DNA of 64,000 nucleotides from assembly GCF_008017545.1 (NCBI RefSeq), contig NZ_VRTZ01000001.1, positions 496,001 to 560,000 on the forward strand. The letters are read 5' to 3'. Position 1 is the stretch's first letter, and every line of letters starts with the position of its first letter. This document shows, in pieces, positions 8,814 to 16,480 of this stretch. The stretch comes from Homoserinibacter sp. GY 40078 (GTDB lineage: Bacteria > Actinomycetota > Actinomycetes > Actinomycetales > Microbacteriaceae). The notes beneath the pieces were generated by a model that was not told where the DNA came from, did not search any database, and saw only the letters and a list, made by a program, of their open reading frames with translations. A program made the position numbers and the translations under genes.

Positions 8814-9727
8814 GACTTGCTCCCTCCGAGGGGTGCGAGCTCGGCGGCGCCTGCCGCGAGGAGCTCGTCGGCCACGCGCTCGGCGAGCTCGGCGCCCGGG
8901 TGGAGCGAGTCCTCCGGGTACAACGCGTGCGAGGCGGTGAGGTACGACGATCCGTCGAGGGCGTAGACGCGGGCGGAGAGGAACAGGAGGCCGTCGTCGA
9001 GGATCGCACTCACACCGAGCGGCGCCGCGCAGCCGGCCTCGAGGCGCGCGAGCACATCGCGCTCCGCCTCGGCGGCGAGCCTGCTCGGTCGGTGCTCGAG
9101 CTTCGCCACCCGCTTCTCGTCGCCAGTGCGCGTCTCGACGGCGAGCGCGCCCTGAGCGGGCGCGGTGGGCCAGGAGTCCAGGCTCAGGCGCTCGGTCGCG
9201 GCCTCGGAACGTCCGAGCCGCTCGAGCCCGGCGGAGGCGAGCACCACCGCGTCCAGACGGCGGTCGGGATCGTCGGACTCGAGCCTGGCGAGGCGCGTAT
9301 CCACATTGCCGCGGATGTCGATCACCTCGAGATCGGGGCGACGCTGGAGCAGCTGCGCCCGTCGCCGAGGCGACCCGGTGCCGACCCGTGCGCCCTCGGG
9401 GAGGCCGTCGAGGTCGTGCCCGCCGGATGCGCAGAGCGCGTCGCGCGCATCCGCCCGCTTCGGCACGGCCGCCACCGTGAGCCCCGGCAGCGGGGCCGTC
9501 GGGAGGTCTTTGTAGGAGTGGACGACGGCATCCACCTCGCCCGCGAGCAGAGCCTCGCGCAGGGCCGCGGCGAAGACGCCCGCACCGCCCAGGTCCGCGA
9601 GGGGGGCATCCGTGCGGTCGCCCTCGCTCTCGATCACGACCAGCTCGGCCCCCAGCCGGGTCGCCACGGCGCCCGCCTGAGCGAGCGCGAGCGCGCTCCC
9701 CCGGGTGCCGAGGCGCAGCGGGCTCAC
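8810..9727 (-). CDS. hemC: Hydroxymethylbilane synthase (porphobilinogen deaminase)
   Basis: This 305-residue enzyme polymerises four porphobilinogens. It begins with the family signature LRLGTRGSALALAQ and contains HSYKDLPT, GTGSPRRRAQL, IRGNVDTRL and APAQGALAVE. The cysteine that holds the dipyrromethane cofactor is in EAGCAAPLG. The GTG start overlaps the stop of hemH by 4 nt. All hem genes in this run overlap by 4 nt, which indicates tight translational coupling. Confidence 0.96.
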   Translation of the reverse strand: MSPLRLGTRGSALALAQAGAVATRLGAELVVIESEGDRTDAPLADLGGAGVFAAALREALLAGEVDAVVHSYKDLPTAPLPGLTVAAVPKRADARDALCASGGHDLDGLPEGARVGTGSPRRRAQLLQRRPDLEVIDIRGNVDTRLARLESDDPDRRLDAVVLASAGLERLGRSEAATERLSLDSWPTAPAQGALAVETRTGDEKRVAKLEHRPSRLAAEAERDVLARLEAGCAAPLGVSAILDDGLLFLSARVYALDGSSYLTASHALYPEDSLHPGAELAERVADELLAAGAAELAPLGGSKS

Positions 9728-10899
9728 GGCTGGAGCCCCGCGATCGCCGGCTTGAACCCCGCTCGGACGTTCTCGCAGCAGCCCGGTCGGCACACGTCGA
9801 ACCAGGGCCCGTACGCGGTGAGCGCCGGGCGCTCGCCGGTCGGGGTGCCGTTGACGCGCTCCATGACGAGGTCGACGAGACCGCGCACATACGCCGGATG
9901 CGTGCCCGGCGTGGGCGTGCGGATCGCGATGAGCCCCGCCTCCTCGGCGGTCTCGGTGGCCTCGGTGTCGAGGTCCCAGAGCACCTCCATGTGATCCGAG
10001 ACGAAGCCGAGCGGGACCACGACGACCGCCTTCACACCGGCAGCGGGCAGACCCTCGATGACGTCGTTGACGTCCGGTTCGAGCCACGGCTGGGTCGGCG
10101 GACCCGAGCGCGACTGGTAGACGAGCTCCCACGCGACGTCCGATCCGGCTTCGCGCATCACGACCTCGGCGACCGCCCGGTGCTGCGCGGCGTAGGCGCC
10201 GCCCTCGCCGTAGTCGACGGTGCGGTCCCCCGAGCGCAAGGCATCGGCGGTGGGGATCGAGTGCGTGGCGAACAGCACGCGGATCTCGGATCCGGTGATT
10301 CCGCGGTCCGCGAGCTCGGCGAGCGCATCGCGCACACCCTCGACGAACGGCGTGACGAATCCGGGGTGGTCGAAGAACTGGCGCACCTTGTCGATGCGGA
10401 GCTCGTCGCCGAGGCTCGTCTGCTCGAGCGCGTTCGCGAAGTCCTCGCGGTACTGGCGGCAGCTCGAGAAGCTCGAGTAGGCGCTCGTCGCGAGTCCGAT
10501 GAGGGTGCGGAACCCGCGGTCGTGCGCCTCCTGGACGGCCTCGGCGAGGTACGGATCCCAGTTGCGGTTGCCCCAGATGACCGGCAGGTCGATGCCGCGC
10601 GCGGCGAGCTCCGCCTCGAGCGCGGCCTTCAGCTGACGGTTCTGCTCGTTGATCGGGCTCACGCCACCGAAGTGGCGGTAGTGGTGCGCCACCTCTTCCA
10701 GCCGCTCGTCGGGGATGCCGCGGCCCCGGGTGACGTTGCGCAGGAACGGGATGACGTCGTCCTGACCCTCGGGCCCACCGAACCCGGCGAGGATGATCGC
10801 GTCGTAGGCGACGGGCTCCTCGACGTGCTCCGGACCGGCGGATGCGGCGGGCGTCGCCGCGCGCACGTAGCCGGGCGCCTCGCCGTTCGTGATCGTCAC
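9724..10899 (-). CDS. hemH: Coproporphyrin ferrochelatase with [2Fe-2S] cysteines
   Basis: This 391-residue ferrochelatase inserts iron into coproporphyrin III. In organisms with HemQ, iron is inserted before decarboxylation. Conserved parts include LAGFGGPEG, HYRHFGGVSPIN and the catalytic histidine in FATHSIPTAD. Cysteine 147 (SSCRQY) and C370, C374 and C375 (CRPGCC) near the C-terminus match the four-cysteine pattern of actinobacterial ferrochelatases that bind a [2Fe-2S] cluster. The GTG start overlaps the hemQ stop. The N-terminal 30 residues form a non-conserved extension. Confidence 0.95.
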   Translation of the reverse strand: MTITNGEAPGYVRAATPAASAGPEHVEEPVAYDAIILAGFGGPEGQDDVIPFLRNVTRGRGIPDERLEEVAHHYRHFGGVSPINEQNRQLKAALEAELAARGIDLPVIWGNRNWDPYLAEAVQEAHDRGFRTLIGLATSAYSSFSSCRQYREDFANALEQTSLGDELRIDKVRQFFDHPGFVTPFVEGVRDALAELADRGITGSEIRVLFATHSIPTADALRSGDRTVDYGEGGAYAAQHRAVAEVVMREAGSDVAWELVYQSRSGPPTQPWLEPDVNDVIEGLPAAGVKAVVVVPLGFVSDHMEVLWDLDTEATETAEEAGLIAIRTPTPGTHPAYVRGLVDLVMERVNGTPTGERPALTAYGPWFDVCRPGCCENVRAGFKPAIAGLQP

Positions 10900-11597
10900 G
10901 AGAGCACCTCCGCCACCTCGTCGACGCCGATACGGCGCCCCGTGAAGAACGGCACCTCTTCGCGGATGTGCATGCGCGCCTCCGTCTTGCGCAGGTGCCG
11001 CATGAGATCGACGAGCTCGACCACCTCATCGGCCTCGAGCGCCAGGATCCACTCGTAGTCGCCGAGGGCGAAGCTCGCGACGGTGTTCGCCTGCACGCTC
11101 GGGTACTCCGAGCCCTTGCGTCCGTGGTCGGCGAGCATCGCGCGTCGCTCGTCGTCGGGCAGCAGGTACCAGTCGTAGCTGCGCACGAACGGGTAGACGG
11201 TCACCCACTCCTTGGGCGGGAGCCCGCGGAGGAAGGAGGGTGCGTGCGAGCGGCTGAACTCCGCGTCGCGATGAACGCCGAGCGCGTTCCAGGTGGGCAG
11301 AAGTGCGCCGATCGCGGGGACCCGTCGCAGGGTGCGGACCGCTGCCTGGAGGTCTTCGGCGACCGGCCCGTGCAGCCACACCATGAGGTCGGCGTCAGCC
11401 CGAAGCCCCGAGACGTCGTAGAGCCCGCGGACGACGACTCCGGTGGACTCGATCTCGGCGATCGCCTCGGCGAGGCCTTCGATGCCGGGTGCGTCCGGCC
11501 GAGCCGGGTCGCGTCGCCAGATCGCCCACAGGGCGAACCCCGACGGCCCCGATTCCTCGGAGCCGGGGGACGAGGAGGCATGGGGAGCGGATGTCAC
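10896..11597 (-). CDS. hemQ: Coproheme decarboxylase (HemQ/ChdC)
   Basis: This 233-residue chlorite-dismutase-fold protein oxidatively decarboxylates coproheme to heme b, the last step of the coproporphyrin-dependent pathway. The key region is YPFVRSYDWYLL, containing the catalytic tyrosine, followed by MLADHGRKG with the proximal heme histidine. The GTG at 11597 is chosen because a GGAGG-containing purine tract lies about 8-12 nt upstream; the frame is open further upstream but is not conserved there. The first ~20 residues are low-complexity (HASSSPGSEESG). It probably begins the hemQ-H-C-D-B-L transcript. Confidence 0.92.
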   Translation of the reverse strand: MTSAPHASSSPGSEESGPSGFALWAIWRRDPARPDAPGIEGLAEAIAEIESTGVVVRGLYDVSGLRADADLMVWLHGPVAEDLQAAVRTLRRVPAIGALLPTWNALGVHRDAEFSRSHAPSFLRGLPPKEWVTVYPFVRSYDWYLLPDDERRAMLADHGRKGSEYPSVQANTVASFALGDYEWILALEADEVVELVDLMRHLRKTEARMHIREEVPFFTGRRIGVDEVAEVLS

Positions 11598-11661
11598 CCC
11601 TTCATCCTCCCCCGATCCCGCGAATGCCGCGAATCGCGGCGGTGCATCGAGTTCGGACGGC

Positions 11662-11895
11662 TCAGTCGTCGCCGCCGAACACGGCCCAGGCGACGAGGCC
11701 GACCGCGATGATCGCGACGGCGGCGCCGCCCACGATCCACGGAACGGGGTTCTTCTCGTATGCGCTCTTGGCCTTCCGGCCGAGCTCGCCCGCACGCTTG
11801 GGGACGTTCAGCTTGTCCTCGAGAGCATCGAGGGTGTCGGCCAGGTCGTGGCGGGCCTTCGTGGCTGCCGCCTTGGCGTCTGCGGTTGCGTTCAT
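11662..11895 (-). CDS. DUF3618 small membrane protein
   Basis: This 77-residue protein has an N-terminal amphipathic helix rich in Ala and Lys (ARHDLADTLDALEDKLNVPKR) and one C-terminal membrane helix (VPWIVGGAAVAIIAVGLVAWAVFG). This is the DUF3618 pattern, common in actinobacteria and usually encoded beside a holin-like protein, as here. The ATG overlaps the preceding stop (ATGA). The function is unknown; an envelope role is likely. Confidence 0.8.
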   Translation of the reverse strand: MNATADAKAAATKARHDLADTLDALEDKLNVPKRAGELGRKAKSAYEKNPVPWIVGGAAVAIIAVGLVAWAVFGGDD

Positions 11896-12323
11896 GATCC
11901 GCCTCGCTTCCCCACGCCGCGGACGGCGTGGATGTCTTTCCGGATGGATTCGATGGCCTCGGTGGGAACAGGCGGGATGCCGCGCATGAGCGTCCGGTAG
12001 CCGACGAGCCCGAGAATGACCGCGACGATGAGCAGCACGCCGGCGACGACGAGCGCGGCCGCCCAGTCGGGCATGACGTAGCTGAGCCCGATGATCGCGA
12101 GGGTCAGCAGCACCCCGATGAAGAAGAGCAGCACGACCAGCGCGCCGACGAGCAATCCAGCGCCCGTGCCGAGCGCCTTGAGCTTCGCGATGAGCTCGGC
12201 CTTGACGAGGTCGATCTCGCGCTGCACGAGCTCCTGCACCTGCTGTGGCAGTGCGGTCAGCAGGTCGATGAGCGAGCGCTTGCGCGGCTTGGTGGTCTCG
12301 GGACCGGTGGGGGTGTCGGTCAT
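11892..12323 (-). CDS. Phage-holin-like (DUF1469) membrane protein
   Basis: This 143-residue protein starts with a polar helix (LPQQVQELVQREIDLVKAEL) followed by two membrane helices (about residues 50-75 and 85-110). This is the actinobacterial 'phage holin family' (DUF1469) profile. Such proteins are chromosomal membrane proteins found next to DUF3618 and YtxH-like genes and are not evidence of a prophage. The ATG at 12323 is preferred over the GTG one codon earlier. It lies 13 bp after the YtxH-like gene. Confidence 0.8.
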   Translation of the reverse strand: MTDTPTGPETTKPRKRSLIDLLTALPQQVQELVQREIDLVKAELIAKLKALGTGAGLLVGALVVLLFFIGVLLTLAIIGLSYVMPDWAAALVVAGVLLIVAVILGLVGYRTLMRGIPPVPTEAIESIRKDIHAVRGVGKRGGS

Positions 12324-12336
12324 CACGCCGCTCCGA

Positions 12337-12738
12337 TCAGGACGAGGAGCCGGAGGCCGGCTTGCGCGTGCTCGACGACTTCTTGGCGGTGCTCGACCCG
12401 GACTTCGATCCGCCCGAACTCGACTTCGTCGTCCCGGACTTCTTGGCAGCCGACGAACTCGACGCCGTGCTGCGCGAGCCGGAGCCCTGTGTGCGCGACG
12501 TGGTACGGCCGGACACCTGAGCGGCGACCTTCTTGGCGCCCTCTGCGACGAACTCGACCACCTCCGGGGTCTTGTCGCGCACGAAGTCCTGCACGGTGTC
12601 GACCCGCTTCTGCACGAGCGGCGCGTTCCACAGCTGCGACGCTGTCGACTTCAGCTGCTCGTACCTTTCGCGGCCGGCGCGGGTGCCCAGCACGTACCCG
12701 ACGCCGAGTCCGGCGAGGAAGAGGATCTTGCCTTTCAC
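12337..12738 (-). CDS. YtxH-like membrane protein with Ser/Lys-rich tail
   Basis: This 133-residue protein starts with a glycine-rich membrane helix (ILFLAGLGVGYVLGTRAGRERYE), typical of YtxH-like proteins. A short amphipathic stretch follows, and then about 55 residues of almost only Ser, Lys, Thr, Gly and Ala (SSSSAAKKSG, SSTAKKSSS). The basic tail could bind acidic polymers or DNA. The function is unknown. It is the first gene of the YtxH/holin-like/DUF3618 unit that sits between hemY and hemQ. Confidence 0.75.
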   Translation of the reverse strand: MKGKILFLAGLGVGYVLGTRAGRERYEQLKSTASQLWNAPLVQKRVDTVQDFVRDKTPEVVEFVAEGAKKVAAQVSGRTTSRTQGSGSRSTASSSSAAKKSGTTKSSSGGSKSGSSTAKKSSSTRKPASGSSS

Positions 12739-12802
12739 GGTGCACTCCGATCTCGCGAGGTTGTCGCGGTTCTGGTGGCTCCCAGGGGGCTCATGTCCCA
12801 GC

Positions 12803-14077
12803 TTAACCCTCGGTAGACGGTCCGTCCGAGGGGATTGCGCCGGCCACGGTTCGCGCGTATGTGACGACGGATGCCAATCCCGTGCCCGATTCAGCCTCCC
12901 CCACCCGACGCATTCCGTCAATGGCATGAGACGGATCCGACCGACGCCCGGTGCGTTCCCACACCACGATCGCGGAGTCGACGGGCGCCGGGAGCCGAAC
13001 CCCCAGCAGGGCCTCCGCGTCGGATCGTGCGCGCTCGGCGGTCACGTCGACTCCCTCGTCGTAGGACAGCCGCACGATCTGCAGGGAGGTCTGCTCGGCC
13101 AGGTGAGGCCACTTCGCCGTCACGTGGGTGAGCGCTCGGGCCGCGACATCGCGAACGCCGGCGGCCACGAGCACTCCGGTGCCCCGGGGAGCCGTCGCGA
13201 GCTCCGGTGCGTCGACGGCGAGCGTCGCCACCTGCACCCGAGTCCGCGGCGCATCGATCCCGAGGGGCGCCGCGAGCACGACCTCGCCCTCGATGCGCTC
13301 CCCCACGTCCGTCTCGACGCCCGACGAATCCCATCCGGTGACGCGCACGCCCGTCCGCACCTCGACACCGAAGCGATCGAGCTCGGCCTCGAGCGCCTCC
13401 ACGAGCCGGAACATGCCGCCGCGAAGTGTTGCGACGAGCGCGCCGGCGGGGGCCTGCTCGCGCATCGCCCGCACCGCGGCGGCGAGCGATCCGTTCCGCA
13501 GGAGAGCGCTTCGCAGGCCGGGGGCCGCGCGATCGACGGGCAGCTCGTCGGGGCTGAGCGAGTGCACGCCACGGGTCACCGGGGCGACGAGCTCGTCGAC
13601 GACGCGCGCGCCCATCCGCCGACGGACGAGCTCGCCGACCGTCTCCGCCTTCGAGGCGACGAGCGACGGGAGGAGGTTGTCGAGCTGGGCACGCAGCGCC
13701 GCACCGGTGCCGATCACATCGATCACGTCGCGGGCGAGCGGGACTCCGGGGATGCCCAGCAGGCTCGCGGCGGGAAGCGGCGCCGCACCGCGCGCCCGAT
13801 AGACCCACGCGGGAGCGCCCGAGGGGGAGACCACCTGATCGTCGAGGTGCAGGGCGCGCAGCAGCCGCGGCAGCTCCTCGCCCCGGCGGGCGAACGCCTC
13901 AGCGCCCGCGTCCAGGTCCATTCCGGCGACGGAATGCTTGGCCACCTGTCCGCCGAGGCGGTCGCGCTCCTCGAGCACGACGACGCTGCGCCCAGCGAAC
14001 ACGAGCTCGCGCGCAGCTACGAGACCGGCGATCCCGCCGCCGACCACGATCGCAACGGGCAGCTCAGGCTCGGGCAT
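12803..14077 (-). CDS. hemY: Coproporphyrinogen III oxidase, HemY type (CgoX)
   Basis: This 424-residue FAD enzyme oxidises coproporphyrinogen III to coproporphyrin III. The FAD-binding motif [19 protein letters not shown] is at the N-terminus, followed by [10 protein letters not shown]. The central segment [16 protein letters not shown] and the C-terminal region match the soluble HemY/CgoX family. It overlaps the hemE end by 14 nt, so hemE and hemY are coupled. Because hemQ and an Fe-S ferrochelatase are encoded nearby, coproporphyrinogen is the likely substrate, not protoporphyrinogen. Confidence 0.92.
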   Translation of the reverse strand: MPEPELPVAIVVGGGIAGLVAARELVFAGRSVVVLEERDRLGGQVAKHSVAGMDLDAGAEAFARRGEELPRLLRALHLDDQVVSPSGAPAWVYRARGAAPLPAASLLGIPGVPLARDVIDVIGTGAALRAQLDNLLPSLVASKAETVGELVRRRMGARVVDELVAPVTRGVHSLSPDELPVDRAAPGLRSALLRNGSLAAAVRAMREQAPAGALVATLRGGMFRLVEALEAELDRFGVEVRTGVRVTGWDSSGVETDVGERIEGEVVLAAPLGIDAPRTRVQVATLAVDAPELATAPRGTGVLVAAGVRDVAARALTHVTAKWPHLAEQTSLQIVRLSYDEGVDVTAERARSDAEALLGVRLPAPVDSAIVVWERTGRRSDPSHAIDGMRRVGEAESGTGLASVVTYARTVAGAIPSDGPSTEG

Positions 14078-15119
14078 GCACGAACTCCACGACGCGGGTC
14101 AGCACGTCCGGGTCGGTCTCGGGCGGCACCCCGTGGCCGAGGTTCGCGACGTGCGCGGGCGCGGCGAGACCGCGATCGAGCACATCCTCGAGGTGCGCGC
14201 TCAGCACGCTCCACGGGGCGGCCAGCAACGCGGGATCGATGTTGCCCTGCAGCGGCACTCCCCCACCCAGACGCGCGCTCGCCTCGTCGAGCGGGATCCG
14301 CCAGTCGACGCCCACCGCGTCCACCCCGAGGCCGGGGAGCAGATCGAGCATCTCGCCGCTGCCGACGCCGAAGTGGATGCGCGGCACATCGAGCCCCCGC
14401 AGCGCGCTGAGCGCCCGTGCCGAGTGCGGCGCGACCCGCCGCTGATAGTCACGGCGGGAGAGCGAGCCCATCCACGAGTCGAACAGCTGGGCGGCGCTCG
14501 CGCCGGCCTCCACCTGGGCGCGGATGAACGCCCCGGTCACATCAGCGCACCAGTTCAGGAGCGCGGCCCAGGTGTGCGGGTCTGCGTACATGAGGGATCG
14601 GGCGCGCAACTGGTCCTTCGACGGGCCGCCCTCGACGAGATACGACGCGAGCGTGTACGGCGCGCCGCCGAACGCGATGAGCGGCGTGCTGCCGAGCTCG
14701 GCGACGATCAGCCCCACCGCCTCCGCGATCGGGGCGAACGCCTCCGGGTCGACCGGCCGCAGGCGCAGCACGTCGGACGCGGTGCGGATCGGATCGTCTA
14801 TCACGGGACCCCGGCCGGGGACGATCCGCACGTCCACGCCCGCGAGCAGGACCGGCACGACGATGTCGCTGAACAGGATCGCCGCATCGACGCCGTGCCG
14901 ACGCACGGGCTGGAGCGTCAGCTCGGCGGCGAGGTCCGGCCGCAGGCAGGCGTCGAGCATCTCGGTGCCCTCGCGCGCCGCCCGGTACTCGGGCAGCGAA
15001 CGACCCGCCTGCCGCATGAACCAGACCGGAGTGCGGTCGGGACGCTCGCCGCGCAGGGCGCGCACGAACGCCGCGTCAGTGGTTCGGCCGTCGACGAGAG
15101 GATGCAGGGGGGAGAGCAC
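14064..15119 (-). CDS. hemE: Uroporphyrinogen decarboxylase
   Basis: This 351-residue enzyme converts uroporphyrinogen III to coproporphyrinogen III. The signature [18 protein letters not shown] is near the N-terminus. The catalytic aspartate is expected in ILFSDIVVP, and the second signature is [14 protein letters not shown]. The C-terminal part [13 protein letters not shown] and [14 protein letters not shown] is also diagnostic. The GTG at 15119 has GAGG about 9 nt upstream. The gene diverges from hemA with only 39 bp between start codons. Confidence 0.95.
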   Translation of the reverse strand: MLSPLHPLVDGRTTDAAFVRALRGERPDRTPVWFMRQAGRSLPEYRAAREGTEMLDACLRPDLAAELTLQPVRRHGVDAAILFSDIVVPVLLAGVDVRIVPGRGPVIDDPIRTASDVLRLRPVDPEAFAPIAEAVGLIVAELGSTPLIAFGGAPYTLASYLVEGGPSKDQLRARSLMYADPHTWAALLNWCADVTGAFIRAQVEAGASAAQLFDSWMGSLSRRDYQRRVAPHSARALSALRGLDVPRIHFGVGSGEMLDLLPGLGVDAVGVDWRIPLDEASARLGGGVPLQGNIDPALLAAPWSVLSAHLEDVLDRGLAAPAHVANLGHGVPPETDPDVLTRVVEFVHARA

Positions 15120-15145
15120 CCGACCATCCTCGCACCGGTGCCGGT

Positions 15146-15151
15146 TAGCAT
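15146..15151 (+). promoter_or_regulatory. -10 box of hemA (TAGCAT)
   Basis: TAGCAT lies 7 nt before the GTG at 15159, consistent with leaderless transcription of hemA. It overlaps the alternative ATG at 15150, which argues against that start. Confidence 0.5.
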
Positions 15152-15158
15152 GGAGCGC

Positions 15159-16403
15159 GTGCTGTTCTGTCTGACGGCGAATCACGCGAACGCGGACTTC
15201 GCCCTCCTCGATCGGGTGTCTCGTATCCCGGCGTCGGAGGCGGCGACCCGACTCGCCGAGCTGGACTTCGTGCGCGGCGCGGTCGTGCTCTCCACGTGCA
15301 ACCGCTTCGAGGCGTACCTCGACCTCGACGATCCGCTCGCCGCGGCCGACGCGATCGCCGCGGAGGCCGTCGTGGGCGCACTCGCCGAGCTCACCGCCGA
15401 GGATGCAGAGGCGTTGCGCGAATCGGCGCACGCCCACACCGGCGACTCCGCCGTGCGGCACCTCTTCGCGGTGACGTCCGGTCTCGAGTCGATGGTCGTG
15501 GGCGAGGAGGAGATCGCCGGGCAGGTGCAGCGTGCCGCGCAGGACGCCCGCCGCGCGGGCACCGTGAGCTCTCCGCTCGACCGGCTCTTCCAGCAGGCGG
15601 CGCGGACCTCGCGATCCGTGCGCTCGGCTGGCGACCTGAGCGGTGCCGACCGTTCGCTCGCCCGGCTCGCGCTCGACCTCGCATCCGCGCGCATCCCCGA
15701 CTGGGGCAGCGCACGCGTGCTGCTCGTCGGCACGGGCCGGTACGCCGCGACGACCATCGCCTCCCTACGAGCGCGCGGCGCCGCGGACGTGCGGGTCTAC
15801 TCCGCGACCGGACGTGCCGCGATGTTCGCGGCCAAATACGGCGTCCGGCCCGAGACCACACTCACCGAGGCACTCCGCGACGTCGACGTCGTGATCACCT
15901 GCACGGCGCGCTACACCGTGACTCCGGATGCGATCCCGGGCGGGAGCCCGCTGCTCGTCATCGACCTCGGCCTGCCGCGCAACGTCGACCCCGCCGTCGG
16001 CGCGATCCCCGGCGTCGAGTTGATCGACCTCGAGCTGCTGGCCCTCCACGCGCCGCTCCCCGAGCTCGCCGACTCGGCGCACGCCCTCGTCGGGGGAGCG
16101 GTCGCCGAGTTCACCGCCGACGAGACGGCGGCACCCGCGATCGTCGCGCTGCGCCGGCACATCGACGAGGTGCTCGAGGCCGAGATCGGTCGCGCCCGCA
16201 CCCGCGGCGACGACGGTCGCATCGAGACGGCGCTGCGGCACTTCGCGGGCGTTCTCGTGCACGGGCCGTCGGAACGCGCACGCCTGCTCGCATCCGAGGG
16301 ACGCATCGACGATTTCGCGGCAGGACTCGACGCCGTCTACGGGATCACGCCGACCGCTCCGACGCACGCCGAGACCGAGACCGACGGGATCGCATCCGCC
16401 TGA
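15159..16403 (+). CDS. hemA: Glutamyl-tRNA reductase
   Basis: This 414-residue NADPH-dependent enzyme reduces glutamyl-tRNA to glutamate-1-semialdehyde, the committed step of tetrapyrrole synthesis. The catalytic cysteine is in [13 protein letters not shown] (C47), and the substrate-recognition segment is [14 protein letters not shown] Rossmann domain ([14 protein letters not shown]) and a helical dimerisation domain follow. The GTG start gives the conserved N-terminus [13 protein letters not shown]; an ATG 9 nt upstream is in frame but lies in the -10 box. It is transcribed away from hemE-hemY. A strong hairpin terminator follows. Confidence 0.94.
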   Translation: MLFCLTANHANADFALLDRVSRIPASEAATRLAELDFVRGAVVLSTCNRFEAYLDLDDPLAAADAIAAEAVVGALAELTAEDAEALRESAHAHTGDSAVRHLFAVTSGLESMVVGEEEIAGQVQRAAQDARRAGTVSSPLDRLFQQAARTSRSVRSAGDLSGADRSLARLALDLASARIPDWGSARVLLVGTGRYAATTIASLRARGAADVRVYSATGRAAMFAAKYGVRPETTLTEALRDVDVVITCTARYTVTPDAIPGGSPLLVIDLGLPRNVDPAVGAIPGVELIDLELLALHAPLPELADSAHALVGGAVAEFTADETAAPAIVALRRHIDEVLEAEIGRARTRGDDGRIETALRHFAGVLVHGPSERARLLASEGRIDDFAAGLDAVYGITPTAPTHAETETDGIASA

Positions 16404-16438
16404 TCCGCCACTCGCCCGCACGGGGGGTGACAGGATGA

Positions 16439-16477
16439 CCGCGACCCCACCCGCCCCTGCAGCGGGTGGGGTCGCGG
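16439..16477. terminator. Bidirectional terminator, 16-bp stem
   Basis: A perfect 16-bp inverted repeat (left arm 16439-16454, starting CCGCGACCCC; right arm 16462-16477) with a 7-nt loop lies between the convergent ends of hemA and the surface protein gene. It can end transcription from both sides. Confidence 0.85.
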
Positions 16478-16480
16478 GAC

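Noticed and set aside
11892-12323. Holin-like gene as evidence of a prophage
   Set aside because: No endolysin, portal, terminase or integrase genes are present. This family is a normal actinobacterial membrane protein beside DUF3618.
15150-15158. ATG at 15150 as hemA start
   Set aside because: It overlaps a -10 box placed correctly for the GTG at 15159, and the conserved N-terminus begins at that GTG.
14077-15456. Upstream extension of hemE to 465 residues
   Set aside because: The extra N-terminus lies antisense to hemA and is not conserved. The GTG at 15119 has a ribosome binding site and gives the normal family length.
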